Origin: Flavobacterium tibetense
Lineage (GTDB): Bacteria > Bacteroidota > Bacteroidia > Flavobacteriales > Flavobacteriaceae
Direction: 5' to 3'
NCBI RefSeq assembly: GCF_003293845.1
Contig: NZ_QLST01000005.1
Location: 62,001-126,000, forward strand
Length of the DNA: 64,000 nt
Below, piece by piece: positions 25,391 to 34,569 of this stretch. Position numbers and translations under genes: made by a program. Every line of letters begins with the position of its first letter. Position 1 is the stretch's first letter. The notes under the pieces were generated by a model, which was given only the letters and a program-made list of their open reading frames with translations, searched no databases and was not told the DNA's origin.

Positions 25391-25442
25391 ATGCTTCAAG
25401 TTTGAATTTTGAAGTTTATTTTTGTTCTTGACTAAATTTCAT

Positions 25443-25477
25443 AAAAAAATCCTCAATCGGTTTAGGATTGAGGATTT
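25443..25477 (-). terminator. Terminator of secA
   Basis: A perfect 12-pair stem joins 25447-25458 (AAATCCTCAATC) and 25466-25477, with seven T after it on the minus strand. Confidence 0.9.
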
Positions 25478-25498
25478 ATATGATTAGTAAGTTTTAGT

Positions 25499-28400
25499 TT
25501 ATTCGTTCACCAAAACCCATTCGCCAGAAGCAATCATGCTTTCGGCTTTTTTGTATTTCATAGTTTCGCTTTTGCCGCTCATTACGTGTTTAATAGTAAC
25601 GGAATCATTACGATTGATTTTTGGCATTTCACGAGTAATCGTTTCTGTTACTTGCGGACGATTTTGCGTTTGTGCTCCAGCTTCTCTGTTGCGTGATGCT
25701 AATTCATCTGAATTTAAAGCGTCTTCTTTAGTTTCAGTGTAATTTACTTTTTGTTTTACTTCTTTGGCTTCGCTAATTTCATTTGGATTTTGTGAAGGCA
25801 AATCACCTTTAAACAAGAACGAAATTACTTCTTTATTTACGCCATCCATCATACGTTTGAATAAATTGAAAGCTTCAAACTTGTAAATCAACAAAGGATC
25901 TTTTTGCTCATGAACCGCCAACTGAACCGATTGTTTCAATTCGTCCATTTTACGTAAGTGTTTTTTCCAAGCTTCGTCAATAATTGCTAAAGAAACGTTT
26001 TTCTCGAAATCGGTAATTAACGATTTAGCTTCAGTTTGGTACGCTTTTTCTAAATTGGTAACAATATTCAACGATTTGATGCCATCAGTAAACGGAACTA
26101 CAATTCGCTCGTATTGGCCGTTGTTGTTTACGTATACATTTTTGATAATAGGGAAGGCTTCGGCAGCATTTCTAGCAGTTTTATCTTCGTAATGTGCTAA
26201 AACGGCTTTGTATGTTTTTCCAACGATTTCTTTTTCTGGTAATTTTCCAAATTCCGCTTCCGTAACTGGTGCGCTAATTGAGAAATAACGAATCAATTCG
26301 AATTCGTAGTTTTTGTAATCACCTGCTAATTTGTTGTTTTGAACGATTAATTCGCAAGTGTCGTACATCATATTCGCGATATCCACTTTCAAACGTTCCC
26401 CATGTAAAGCATGACGACGACGCTTGTAAACGACTTCACGTTGCGCATTCATCACGTCATCGTATTCTAACAAACGTTTACGAACTCCAAAGTTGTTTTC
26501 TTCTACTTTTTTCTGCGCTCTTTCGATAGATTTAGTCATCATCGAGTGTTGGATAACTTCGCCTTCTTTCAAGCCCATTCTATCCATTACTTTTGCTACT
26601 CTATCCGAACCAAATAAACGCATCAAGTTATCTTCCAATGACACATAGAACTGCGAACTTCCCACATCACCTTGACGACCTGCACGACCACGCAACTGGC
26701 GATCCACACGACGCGAATCGTGACGTTCTGTTCCAATAATGGCCAAACCACCTGCTTTTTTCACTTCGTCAGAAAGTTTGATATCGGTACCACGACCAGC
26801 CATATTCGTTGCGATTGTTACTACGCCAGGTTTTCCAGCTTCGGCAACAATTTCTGCTTCGCTCTTATGCATTTTAGCATTCAAAACATTGTGAGGGATA
26901 TTGCGAATTTTCAACATTCGACTTAATAACTCAGATATTTCAACCGAAGTAGTACCAATTAAAACAGGACGACCTGAGTTCGATAATTGTACAACATCTT
27001 CAATAACTGCGTTAAATTTTTCACGAACAGTTCTGTAAATCAAATCTTCTTTGTCTTTACGAGCCATTGGGCGGTTCGTTGGAATTTCAACAACATCTAA
27101 TTTGTAAATTTCCCAAAACTCACCCGCTTCTGTAACAGCAGTTCCCGTCATACCTGATAATTTTCGGTACATACGGAAATAATTCTGAAGTGTTACAGTA
27201 GCAAAAGTTTGTGTAGCTGCTTCAATTTTTACGTTTTCTTTAGCTTCAATCGCTTGGTGTAAACCGTCTGAATAACGACGACCATCCATGATACGACCGG
27301 TTTGCTCGTCTACAATCATGACTTTGTTATCCATGATTACGTATTCCGTATCTTTTTCAAACAAAGTATACGCTTTCAGTAATTGCGTTAACGTATGAAT
27401 TCTTTCTGCTTTGATTGAGAAATCTTTGTATAATTCTTCTCTCTTTTCAGCTTCTTCCTCTGTAGCAAGGTTTAATTTTTCAATTTTAGCGATTTCTGTT
27501 CCAATGTCTGGTAAAACAAAGAAACTTTCGTCAGTATCTTGAGAAAGGAATTTAATTCCGTTATCTGTCAATTCTACTTGATTGTTTTTTTCTTCGATAA
27601 CAAAGTATAGTGCCTCATCAATTTTTGGCATTTCTCTGTTGTTATCTTGCATGTAGAAGTTTTCGGTTTTTTGCAACAATTGCTTAATTCCTTCTTCCGA
27701 TAAAAATTTGATTAACGCTTTGCTTTTTGGTAATGCTCTGTGCGAACGCAACAAATAAAATCCACCGTCTTTGGTATTTCCTTCTTTGATTAAGCGTTTA
27801 GCTTCTGTTAAACATTCCGTAGCTATTTTACGTTGTAACGTAACTAGGTTGTCTACTTTTGGTTTTAGTTCATTAAACTCATGACGATCGCCTTGAGGAA
27901 CTGGACCAGAAATGATTAATGGTGTACGAGCATCATCAATTAAAACGGAGTCAACTTCATCCACAATTGCATAATTGTGTTTTCTTTGAACCAAATCTTC
28001 TGGCGAATGTGCCATATTATCACGTAAATAGTCAAAACCAAATTCGTTATTGGTTCCGTACGTGATATCAGCTTCGTAAGCTTTTCTTCTTGCTGCGGTG
28101 TTTGGTTGGTGATTATCAATACAATCAACCGTTAAGCCATGGAATTCGAAAATTGGAGCTTTCCATGTGCTATCACGACGCGCTAAATAATCATTCACGG
28201 TTACTAAGTGAACGCCATTTCCTGTCAATGCATTTAAGTATAATGGAAGTGTTGCTACCAATGTTTTTCCTTCACCCGTTTGCATTTCAGCAATTTTACC
28301 TTGGTGCAAAACCACACCACCAATTAACTGTACGTCGTAGTGAATCATATCCCAAGTGATCGCTTTTCCAGCAGCGTCCCAAGAGTTTGCCCAAACCGCG

Positions 28401-28858
28401 TTATCACCTTCGATAGTGATGTATGATTTTGATGCAGATAGTTCACGGTCTTTTGGAGAAGCCGTTACAGTGATATGCGTGTTTTCTTTGAAACGACGTG
28501 CTGTTTCTTTTAAAACGGCAAAAGCTTCTGGAAGAATAGTATCTAATACTTTTTCAGAAATTTCGTATGCTTCTTTTTCAATTGTGTCGATTTGGGTGTA
28601 AATATCTTCACGCAAATCAATATCTGACGTTTGTTCGGCATCTTGTTTTAAAGAAGCAATTTTTGCATCTTTTTCAGCACGAGCATCTTTTATCGTTTTT
28701 TTGAAAAATTCGGTTTTAGCTCTTAACTCATCGTGAGAAAGCGCTTGTAAAGCCGATTCAAAAGTTTTTACTTTGTTAATAAGCGGTTTGATAGCTTTGA
28801 TATCTTTTTCAGATTTATCGCCTACAAATGCTTTTAATATGGAATTAATTAAACTCAT
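25499..28858 (-). CDS. secA: Preprotein translocase ATPase SecA
   Basis: SecA drives secretory proteins through SecYEG using ATP. The 1119-residue protein carries Walker A MQTGEGKTLVATLP, motif II DEVDSVLIDDARTPLIISG, the conserved EFGFDYLRDNM, NMAGRGTDIKL and the arginine-finger region RQLRGRAGRQGD. It is longer than E. coli SecA (901) because of insertions after residue 300 and in the C-terminal half, as is usual in Flavobacteriia. The C-terminal SecB/zinc-binding motif (CxCxSGxxxxxCH) is missing; the protein ends GEWVLVNE. It is a single gene with its own terminator. Confidence 0.97.
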   Translation of the reverse strand: MSLINSILKAFVGDKSEKDIKAIKPLINKVKTFESALQALSHDELRAKTEFFKKTIKDARAEKDAKIASLKQDAEQTSDIDLREDIYTQIDTIEKEAYEISEKVLDTILPEAFAVLKETARRFKENTHITVTASPKDRELSASKSYITIEGDNAVWANSWDAAGKAITWDMIHYDVQLIGGVVLHQGKIAEMQTGEGKTLVATLPLYLNALTGNGVHLVTVNDYLARRDSTWKAPIFEFHGLTVDCIDNHQPNTAARRKAYEADITYGTNNEFGFDYLRDNMAHSPEDLVQRKHNYAIVDEVDSVLIDDARTPLIISGPVPQGDRHEFNELKPKVDNLVTLQRKIATECLTEAKRLIKEGNTKDGGFYLLRSHRALPKSKALIKFLSEEGIKQLLQKTENFYMQDNNREMPKIDEALYFVIEEKNNQVELTDNGIKFLSQDTDESFFVLPDIGTEIAKIEKLNLATEEEAEKREELYKDFSIKAERIHTLTQLLKAYTLFEKDTEYVIMDNKVMIVDEQTGRIMDGRRYSDGLHQAIEAKENVKIEAATQTFATVTLQNYFRMYRKLSGMTGTAVTEAGEFWEIYKLDVVEIPTNRPMARKDKEDLIYRTVREKFNAVIEDVVQLSNSGRPVLIGTTSVEISELLSRMLKIRNIPHNVLNAKMHKSEAEIVAEAGKPGVVTIATNMAGRGTDIKLSDEVKKAGGLAIIGTERHDSRRVDRQLRGRAGRQGDVGSSQFYVSLEDNLMRLFGSDRVAKVMDRMGLKEGEVIQHSMMTKSIERAQKKVEENNFGVRKRLLEYDDVMNAQREVVYKRRRHALHGERLKVDIANMMYDTCELIVQNNKLAGDYKNYEFELIRYFSISAPVTEAEFGKLPEKEIVGKTYKAVLAHYEDKTARNAAEAFPIIKNVYVNNNGQYERIVVPFTDGIKSLNIVTNLEKAYQTEAKSLITDFEKNVSLAIIDEAWKKHLRKMDELKQSVQLAVHEQKDPLLIYKFEAFNLFKRMMDGVNKEVISFLFKGDLPSQNPNEISEAKEVKQKVNYTETKEDALNSDELASRNREAGAQTQNRPQVTETITREMPKINRNDSVTIKHVMSGKSETMKYKKAESMIASGEWVLVNE

Positions 28859-28898
28859 TAGTTTATTGTTATTTATAGTGTAAATATCGACAAAATTA

Positions 28899-28927
28899 CA
28901 AAAAAAAAGCCTCTAGGTGAGACTTTT
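28899..28927 (-). terminator. Terminator of the DUF2795 gene
   Basis: On the minus strand AAAAGTCTC pairs with GAGGCTTTT (plus coordinates 28905-28913 and 28919-28927, one G-U pair), followed by a T run. Confidence 0.7.
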
Positions 28928-28952
28928 CTAAGGTTGTGTTTTTTATCTTTTT

Positions 28953-29174
28953 TTAATACTCATCCTCGTTCCAAAGATAGTCTTCGTCTGTAGGATAGTC
29001 AGGCCAAATTTCTTCCATCAACTCATAAACTTCACCTTCATCTTCTATTGACTGCAAGTTCTCTACTACTTCAAGTGGAGCACCAGTTCTAATAGCATAA
29101 TCGATAAGTTCATCTTTGGTAGCTGGCCAAGGGGCATCGCTTAAATAGGATGCTAATTCTAATGTCCAATACAT
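28953..29174 (-). CDS. DUF2795 domain protein
   Basis: A 73-residue acidic protein starting MYWTLELASYLSDAPWPATK. The helical core with DELIDYAIRTGAPLEVVENL is the DUF2795 pattern; its molecular role is not known. I start it at 29174. A TTG start 27 bases upstream lies inside the -7 box of the promoter at 29199-29228 and is rejected. The C-terminus (EIWPDYPTDEDYLWNEDEY) is unusually rich in Trp, Tyr and acidic residues. It is a single gene with promoter and terminator. Confidence 0.85.
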   Translation of the reverse strand: MYWTLELASYLSDAPWPATKDELIDYAIRTGAPLEVVENLQSIEDEGEVYELMEEIWPDYPTDEDYLWNEDEY

Positions 29175-29198
29175 CTTTATACTGATTTTAGTTTTATG

Positions 29199-29228
29199 CA
29201 AAAATAAATTTTTAACTTAAAAAGTCAA
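29199..29228 (-). promoter_or_regulatory. Promoter of the DUF2795 gene
   Basis: On the minus strand TTG (29228-29226), exactly 19 bases, then TATTTTTG (29206-29199). The ATG follows 24 bases later. Confidence 0.75.
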
Positions 29229-29274
29229 GTTTTTTTTGATTTATTTTACTATTATTTTTAAGAACGTGTTTTTA

Positions 29275-29295
29275 GTCGCAGTTTTCAGTCTCAGT
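29275..29295. repeat. Inverted copy of the ACTGAGACTG word
   Basis: These 21 bases are the exact reverse complement of 12407-12427. The words TCAGTTTTCAGTGAATTTTC continue to about 29312. Confidence 0.75.
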
Positions 29296-29352
29296 TTTCA
29301 GTGAATTTTCAGTTTAAATCTTTTGTTGTAAGCTGTTAACTGTGATTGTAAA

Positions 29353-29922
29353 CTATTTTCTTGGAATCCACTTTACTTCATCTGCGTTCAAATCGTGGGA
29401 CAACTTTCGTGCCAACACAAAAAGGTAGTCAGAAAGTCGGTTTAAATAAGTTAATACCTGAATATCTGTCGGTTCTATTTCATGTAAATGCACTGACAAA
29501 CGCTCGGCTCTACGGCAAACACAGCGCGCAATATGACAATATGACACGGTAGTATGACCACCGGGCAATACAAAGTGCGTCATTTGAGGTAATTCGGCAT
29601 CCATTTTATCGATTTCTGTTTCTAAATACGTGATGTCTTCGTCAGAAATTCGGTTTATATTTAATCGTGGTTGACCATTTTTAAGTGTTTCTTTTTCTGG
29701 TGGAGTGGCTAAAATAGCACCAACAGTAAACAAACGATCTTGTACTTCAATTAAAACAGCTTTGTATAGCGGATTGATATCTTGATCACGAATTAACCCA
29801 ATGTGTGAGTTCAATTCATCAACGGTTCCGTAGCTTTCAATACGAATATGGTGTTTTGGAACACGTGTACCACCAAAAAGTGCTGTGGTTCCTTTGTCTC
29901 CTGTTTTGGTATAAACTTTCAT
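29353..29922 (-). CDS. Cob(I)alamin adenosyltransferase, PduO type
   Basis: This enzyme attaches the adenosyl group to cobalamin, giving coenzyme B12. The 189-residue protein starts MKVYTKTGDKGTTALFGG, the ATP-binding N-terminus of the PduO family. It also has DELNSHIGLIRD, the conserved RCVCRRAERLSVHL with the catalytic Arg, and YLNRLSDYLFVLAR. The length is standard. It would supply the cofactor for the methylmalonyl-CoA mutase served by MeaB (18851). A small membrane ORF lies 50 bases upstream. Confidence 0.93.
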   Translation of the reverse strand: MKVYTKTGDKGTTALFGGTRVPKHHIRIESYGTVDELNSHIGLIRDQDINPLYKAVLIEVQDRLFTVGAILATPPEKETLKNGQPRLNINRISDEDITYLETEIDKMDAELPQMTHFVLPGGHTTVSYCHIARCVCRRAERLSVHLHEIEPTDIQVLTYLNRLSDYLFVLARKLSHDLNADEVKWIPRK

Positions 29923-29972
29923 TTTTTATGTTTAATGCGTTTTTATATAAATTTTGGATTTTGACTCAATGT

Positions 29973-30104
29973 CTAATCCTCTTGTTTCTTTTTGTAAGAT
30001 TTTAGTTTGAATGATTTTCTATGATTCAAATTTCTTGACTCTTTCCTTTTGACTAAACGCAAAACAAGGTACAAAAAAGTTAAAATCGCAATTAGGAAAT
30101 ACAT
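29973..30104 (-). CDS. Possible small membrane protein
   Basis: A 43-residue ORF starting MYFLIAILTFLYLVLRLVKR: one hydrophobic helix followed by a basic tail. The frame is open further upstream to 30194, but those codons come from CAAGTTCAAGAACAAG word-repeat DNA and are not credible. It is a plausible but unproven gene; composition and position before the adenosyltransferase gene are the only support. Confidence 0.4.
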   Translation of the reverse strand: MYFLIAILTFLYLVLRLVKRKESRNLNHRKSFKLKSYKKKQED

Positions 30105-30395
30105 TTTTTTAAATTTTCGTAAAGATAACTGAAAAAAGTCAAGGGCAAAAATCAAGAACAAGTTCAAGAACAAATAGAAAAAAACAAATTCCAAATTCCA
30201 ATGAACTTGAAACCAAAATTAAACATATAAGTCATAAAGTTTTTTAACTTTAATCTGGTTACGTTTATAAGTCCATATAAGATTTCAAAGATTATTTCGA
30301 TTTCTCTAATCTGTTTTCAAAAAAGTCAACTTTAAATCTGAAAATTCGAAAATCTAAAGTCTATCTTCTAACCTCTATCTTCTATTTTCTAAAGA
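30105..30395. repeat. Repeat-filled spacer
   Basis: The spacer is a chain of words: CAAGGGCAAAAATCAAGAAC and AAGTTCAAGAACAA (30140-30175), AATTCCAAATTCCAATG (30185-30202), ATATAAGTCATAAAG with GTCCATATAAG (30224-30281), and TCTATCTTCTAACCTCTATC (30360-30379). I see no gene in it. Confidence 0.55.
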
Positions 30396-31085
30396 TTACC
30401 TATTCTTCACATCACTCTCAATAACACCGTCACGAAGGCGAATGATTCGATGCGCGTGTTTGGCAATATCTTCCTCATGCGTAACCAAAATAACTGTGTT
30501 TCCATTGGCATGAATTTCGTCAAAAAGATTCATGATTTCTACTGAAGTTTTACTGTCTAAGTTTCCGGTTGGCTCATCGGCTAAAATGATAGAAGGTTTG
30601 TTAACCAATGCTCTAGCGACTGCTACACGTTGGCGTTGACCACCTGAAAGTTGGTTGGGTTTGTGATCCATTCTATCGTCTAATCCAACTTGTGTTAGCA
30701 CTTCAGTAGCACGTTCCATACGTTCCGATTTGGAATGCCCGGCATATACCATTGGTAAAGCCACATTATCCAAAGCCGTTGTTCTTGGCATTAAGTTGAA
30801 GGTTTGAAAAACGAATCCAATTTCTATATTACGTATTCCTGCCAATTCATCGTCTTGCATTTCACTTACGTATTTTCCGTTCAAAATGTAAGTTCCTGAT
30901 GTTGGTGTATCTAAACAACCTAAAATATTCATCAATGTTGATTTTCCAGAACCTGAAGGTCCCATCAAAGCTACATATTCGCCTTTATTGATTTCCAAAT
31001 CGATGCCTTTTAACACATACACGATTTCGTTTCCTAAAGGAAAATCTCTTTTGATATTGGTTATTTTGATTAACGGATTTGCCAT
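30396..31085 (-). CDS. ABC transporter ATPase, MacB/LolD type
   Basis: A 229-residue ATPase of the group that powers MacB exporters or LolCDE lipoprotein release. Walker A is [10 protein letters not shown], the Q-loop [20 protein letters not shown], the signature [15 protein letters not shown] and Walker [12 protein letters not shown] with switch VTHEED. The permease is not adjacent: the genes on both sides are unrelated, so it is an orphan ATPase within the window. LolD-like and MacB-like members cannot be told apart from the ATPase alone. Confidence 0.92.
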   Translation of the reverse strand: MANPLIKITNIKRDFPLGNEIVYVLKGIDLEINKGEYVALMGPSGSGKSTLMNILGCLDTPTSGTYILNGKYVSEMQDDELAGIRNIEIGFVFQTFNLMPRTTALDNVALPMVYAGHSKSERMERATEVLTQVGLDDRMDHKPNQLSGGQRQRVAVARALVNKPSIILADEPTGNLDSKTSVEIMNLFDEIHANGNTVILVTHEEDIAKHAHRIIRLRDGVIESDVKNR

Positions 31086-31102
31086 AATGAAATTAGAATT
31101 TA

Positions 31103-31127
31103 GTCTCTCGACTTCGCTCGAGATGAC
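31103..31127. repeat. REP-like palindrome TCGAGCGAAGTCGAGA
   Basis: The minus strand carries the core TCGAGCGAAGTCGAGA with a TGTCATC flank. The same core occurs on the plus strand at 54750-54774 and 55428-55452, inside a radical SAM gene. The core forms a TCGA-rich hairpin. Confidence 0.75.
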
Positions 31128-31181
31128 AATATTATTGATGTAACACTATAATAAGTAGAAAAAGGAATGAATTTGTTACAA

Positions 31182-32030
31182 CTAAAAGCGAATTCTTTCA
31201 AACAAATGCGAACTAATCGTTTTATTCGGATTGATGATGAAATGTTCTTTTTCTTGTTCGATTCTAAAAAACACAATTCCCCATTGAAAGGTGTCAATTG
31301 TCACTGAAACTTTTGGATGATTTTTTATGATCTCCCAAGCTTCTTCCATATCGGCCGACCAATGAATATCATCAAAAATCCAAACAGAATCATTAGAAAT
31401 GGTTTGAAGTAACGCTTCAAAATACTCTAAAGTCGCTTTTTTGGAATGATTGCCATCGAAATAGATCAAATCGAAGATTTGGGGTTTCGAGTTTAAGGTT
31501 TCAAGTTTCAGGTTTTCAAAAAATAAATTAAATTCTGTGTTAACAAACTCAACAATATTATTGGGAAACTTGAAACTTGAAACTTGAAACATTTCTTTAG
31601 CGGTAGCCATTGTGTTTGGACAACCTTCTAAAGTGATGATTTTTGCATTTGAATTTCCTAACGAAAGAGCCGAAGTGGTTAATCCTAAAGAAGTTCCAAT
31701 TTCTAAAATGTTTTTGGGTTGAAAATAATGAACTATTCTAAAAAGCAATTCCGCATTTTTTGGTGTAATTCCAGCGGTTTGTGCGATTTTTGAAATTTCT
31801 CTAGTATTCGATTTAAAAACTCGTGAACCTGCACCAAAATCCGTTACTTCAATTGTATTTTTGTTTTCTAAAAGCGATTTTCGGTAGGATTTTAATGCTT
31901 CGAATTCAGGATATTTTGTGTTGTCGTAAAAGCATTTCGTGACCAAATCAAATACAAATGGCGAATGCACTCCATGTTCGTTTTTGGAATGTAAAAGAAA
32001 TTTCAGGTATGATTTTATTTGTTGTAACAC
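31182..32030 (-). CDS. SAM-dependent class I methyltransferase
   Basis: A 282-residue enzyme with the Rossmann methyltransferase core. Motif I is NILEIGTSLGLTTSALSLG near residue 110, followed by an acidic loop ITLEG and the catechol-O-methyltransferase-like LIYFDGNHSKKATLEYFEAL and VWIFDDIHWSADMEEAW. The substrate is unknown. Residues about 147-183 are encoded in part by the DNA words CTTGAAACTTGAAAC (31565-31590) and TTTAAGGTTTCAAGTTTC (31484-31516), so a surface loop appears to be repeat-derived. It lies downstream of the ABC-F gene on the same strand. Confidence 0.83.
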   Translation of the reverse strand: MLQQIKSYLKFLLHSKNEHGVHSPFVFDLVTKCFYDNTKYPEFEALKSYRKSLLENKNTIEVTDFGAGSRVFKSNTREISKIAQTAGITPKNAELLFRIVHYFQPKNILEIGTSLGLTTSALSLGNSNAKIITLEGCPNTMATAKEMFQVSSFKFPNNIVEFVNTEFNLFFENLKLETLNSKPQIFDLIYFDGNHSKKATLEYFEALLQTISNDSVWIFDDIHWSADMEEAWEIIKNHPKVSVTIDTFQWGIVFFRIEQEKEHFIINPNKTISSHLFERIRF

Positions 32031-32121
32031 AGAGATTCACAAAGTTTTTCACAAAGCTACACAAAGGAAAAAAGAAAGCTTGGCGAAACTCTGCGTTTTT
32101 CTTTGTGAATCTTTGTGTAAT
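32022..32121. repeat. Inverted word repeat between ABC-F and methyltransferase genes
   Basis: ACACAGAGATTCACAAAG at 32031-32048 is matched by the inverse CTTTGTGAATCTTTGTGT near 32101-32118 with one difference, so the spacer can fold into a long hairpin. TTCACAAAGCTACACAAAGG lies between the arms. The left arm overlaps the first bases of the methyltransferase ORF. Confidence 0.7.
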
Positions 32122-32123
32122 AA

Positions 32124-33986
32124 TTATTCCATTTTACTTGAAAGTTCAAACCAACGCTCTTCTTTTTCTTCTAAAGTTTGAATGATTTTTTGCAATTCGT
32201 TTGCTTTTGCTTCAATTTTATCATCGGCAACTTTTCCGTCGGCGAATTCTTGTTCGATTTGTTTTTTATTGTATTCTAAATCTTTGATTTCACGTTCTAA
32301 TTTATTGAATTCCTTTTGATCGTTGAAATTCAAACCTGCAGAAGCGGTGCTTTTTTCTTTCCAACTTACTTTTTCCGTACTAACACTTGAAAGTATTTTA
32401 GGTTCGGCCGAATCTTCATAACTTCTAAAATCAGAATAATTTCCTGGGAAATCTTCAATTTGACCTTCGCCTCTAAAAACAAACAAGTGATCCACAATTT
32501 TATCCATAAAATAACGGTCGTGACTCACTACTAACAAACATCCTGGAAAATCCAATAAGAAACTTTCCAATACATTTAATGTTACAATATCTAAGTCATT
32601 CGTAGGTTCATCCAAAATCAAGAAATTTGGATTCTGAATTAAAACCGTACATAAATACAAACGTTTCAATTCGCCACCACTTAATTTTTCTACGAAATCG
32701 TATTGTTTTTTTGCATCAAATAAAAAGCGTTCCAATAACTGCGTAGCCGAAATAATTTTGCCTTTTGTCAACGGAATGTATTCGCCATATTCTTTGATGA
32801 TGTCGATTACTTTTTGTCCCGGTTTTGGATTGATGCCACTTTGCGTGTAATAGCCGATTTTAATCGTATCACCAATAATCACTTTACCCGAATCTGGTTG
32901 CATCGTTTGGGTTAAAATATTTAAAAAGGTCGATTTCCCTGTTCCGTTTTTACCAATAATTCCAATGCGTTCGCCACGTTGAAACGAATAACTAAAATCT
33001 TTTAAAATGGTTCTGTCAGGAAAGTCTTTGTTTAATTTTACTAATTCGATAATTTTACTTCCCATGCGCTCCATGTTGATTTCGAGCTCTACTACATTTT
33101 CTTTTCTTCGGCTTTCTGCTTTTTCTTTAATTACGTAAAAATCATCCTGGCGCGATTTTGATTTGGTAGTTCTAGCTTTTGGTTGACGACGCATCCAAGC
33201 CAATTCTTTGATGAAAAGGTTTTGAGCTTTGTCAATACTAGAATTTTCAGAAATTTGACGTTCTTCTTTTTTCTCTAAATAATACGAATAATTGCCTTTG
33301 TATTGGTATATTTTTCCGTTGTCTAATTCGATAATTTCGTTACAAACACGTTCCAAAAAGAAACGGTCGTGTGTTACCATAAACAACGTGATATTTTCTT
33401 TTGCAAAATAATCTTCTAACCATTCAATCATTTCTAAATCTAAGTGATTGGTTGGTTCATCCAAAATCAATAAATCAGGTTTGCTAATTAAAATAATCGC
33501 TAATGATAGACGCTTTTTTTGTCCACCCGACATGTTTTTAACTTTCATTTTTAAGTCTTCCAACTTCAATTTAGTCAAAATTTGCTTGAATTGCGTTTCA
33601 AAATCCCAAGCATTGTGGCGGTCCATATCGTCAAAAGCTCTTTGATACGCTTCTTCGTCATTCGGGTTTTCTAAGGCTTTTTCGTAGCGTTCAATTACTT
33701 TCAGAATTTCGTTATCCGAAGCAAAAATATTTTCCTCAATGGTTAATTCGTCTTGCAAATTATTGTTTTGCGACAAAAAGGCCATGTTGATGTCTTTTCG
33801 AATCACTACTTGACCGGTATCGGGTTCATCCAAACCATTAATCATGTTCATAATGGTGGTTTTTCCCGAACCGTTTTTAGCAATAAAAGCTATTTTTTGA
33901 TCTTTGTTAATTCCAAACGAAACGTCTTTAAAAAGAATACGTTCGCCATAAGATTTGGAGATATTTTCGACTGATAAGTAATTCAT
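32124..33986 (-). CDS. ABC-F family ATPase with C-terminal coiled coil
   Basis: A second soluble twin-ATPase protein, 620 residues, of the Uup-like subgroup. Walker A motifs are AKNGSGKTT near residue 38 and GKNGTGKST near 350. The signatures are MSGGQKKRLSLA and LSGGELKRLYL, and the Walker B motifs LLILDEPTNHLDL and LILDEPTNDLDI. The last 85 residues (about 535-620) are a charged coiled coil (EFNKLEREIKDLEYNKKQIE), as in Uup, which binds nucleic acid or ribosome. It is leftward and starts beside the divergent toxin-antitoxin module. Confidence 0.93.
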   Translation of the reverse strand: MNYLSVENISKSYGERILFKDVSFGINKDQKIAFIAKNGSGKTTIMNMINGLDEPDTGQVVIRKDINMAFLSQNNNLQDELTIEENIFASDNEILKVIERYEKALENPNDEEAYQRAFDDMDRHNAWDFETQFKQILTKLKLEDLKMKVKNMSGGQKKRLSLAIILISKPDLLILDEPTNHLDLEMIEWLEDYFAKENITLFMVTHDRFFLERVCNEIIELDNGKIYQYKGNYSYYLEKKEERQISENSSIDKAQNLFIKELAWMRRQPKARTTKSKSRQDDFYVIKEKAESRRKENVVELEINMERMGSKIIELVKLNKDFPDRTILKDFSYSFQRGERIGIIGKNGTGKSTFLNILTQTMQPDSGKVIIGDTIKIGYYTQSGINPKPGQKVIDIIKEYGEYIPLTKGKIISATQLLERFLFDAKKQYDFVEKLSGGELKRLYLCTVLIQNPNFLILDEPTNDLDIVTLNVLESFLLDFPGCLLVVSHDRYFMDKIVDHLFVFRGEGQIEDFPGNYSDFRSYEDSAEPKILSSVSTEKVSWKEKSTASAGLNFNDQKEFNKLEREIKDLEYNKKQIEQEFADGKVADDKIEAKANELQKIIQTLEEKEERWFELSSKME

Positions 33987-34003
33987 AATACAATTTAGAA
34001 ATG

Positions 34004-34011
34004 CAAAAATA
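34004..34011 (-). promoter_or_regulatory. -7 box for the Uup-like gene
   Basis: The minus strand reads TATTTTTG 18 bases before the start codon. No TTG is found at the usual distance. Confidence 0.4.
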
Positions 34012-34044
34012 GTTTATTGTATCTAAAGATTATAGATTATTTCC

Positions 34045-34052
34045 TAACTTTG
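34045..34052 (+). promoter_or_regulatory. -7 box for the toxin-antitoxin operon
   Basis: TAACTTTG lies 6 bases before an ATG at 34058 and 15 bases before the ATG at 34067. The closeness to 34058 favours 34067 as start, unless the transcript is leaderless. Confidence 0.45.
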
Positions 34053-34066
34053 TTAAAATGTATTTT

Positions 34067-34270
34067 ATGACTTCCAAAAAGAAAAATAAAATTGAAGAGC
34101 CAACAGAAGCTTACGAAGTAACTCCGAAAAGTGAGTTAACTTCTGAGAATTTGCATCCTGTTTTAGTTCAATTATTAGAAAAATCCATCAAAGAAATTGA
34201 AGAAGGGAAGACATCCACGCACGAAGAAGTAATGAAACGATTTAGAGAAAAATTTCCATTGCAGAAATGA
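34067..34270 (+). CDS. Antitoxin-like small protein
   Basis: A 67-residue acidic/basic protein starting MTSKKKNKIEEPTEAYEVTP. The helical second half (HPVLVQLLEKSIKEIEEGKT, then HEEVMKRFREKF) looks like the toxin-binding tail of antitoxins paired with RelE/ParE toxins in Bacteroidota. Its stop codon overlaps the start of the toxin gene (ATGA), the usual antitoxin-first order. A start at 34058 (70 residues) is possible. Neutralisation of the downstream protein is inferred from order and overlap. Confidence 0.7.
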   Translation: MTSKKKNKIEEPTEAYEVTPKSELTSENLHPVLVQLLEKSIKEIEEGKTSTHEEVMKRFREKFPLQK

Positions 34271-34569
34271 TTTACAAAATTGAATGGACTTTTCGTGCTG
34301 AAATTTCCTTTTTCGAGGAAGCTCAATTTATTTTACAAAAGTGGAATATTTATGAGGTAAATAAATTTGAAAGTTTAGTTGAAAATGAGTTAAAAAGATT
34401 GTCAATTCATCCAATGATTGGAAATTTCAAAGTAGATAATATTTATTCTTTGTCAATATCCGAACAGACAACATTGTTTTACAAAATAAATAAAGATTTA
34501 AGTCTGATTGAGTTATTATTGTTTTGGAATAATTTAAGAAATCCAGATGATTTAATCAAACTATTATAA
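34267..34569 (+). CDS. RelE/ParE-superfamily toxin
   Basis: A 100-residue protein with the compact beta-alpha-beta pattern of RelE/ParE toxins. YKIEWTFRAEISFFEEAQFI is followed by a long helix (WNIYEVNKFESLVENELKRL), then HPMIGNF and the strands YSLSISEQTTLFYKINKDLS, ending LFWNNLRNPDDL. RelE-type members cut mRNA on the ribosome and ParE-type members poison gyrase; this sequence does not decide between them. The gene overlaps the antitoxin by four bases and the glycosyltransferase start by one base. Confidence 0.78.
   Translation: MIYKIEWTFRAEISFFEEAQFILQKWNIYEVNKFESLVENELKRLSIHPMIGNFKVDNIYSLSISEQTTLFYKINKDLSLIELLLFWNNLRNPDDLIKLL

Noticed and set aside
28090..28359. Plus-strand ORF inside secA
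   Set aside because: It is a shadow of the secA frame; it has no promoter, no recognised domain and unnatural composition.
30105..30194. Upstream codons of the small membrane ORF
   Set aside because: They are translated word repeat; if the gene is real, it starts at 30104.
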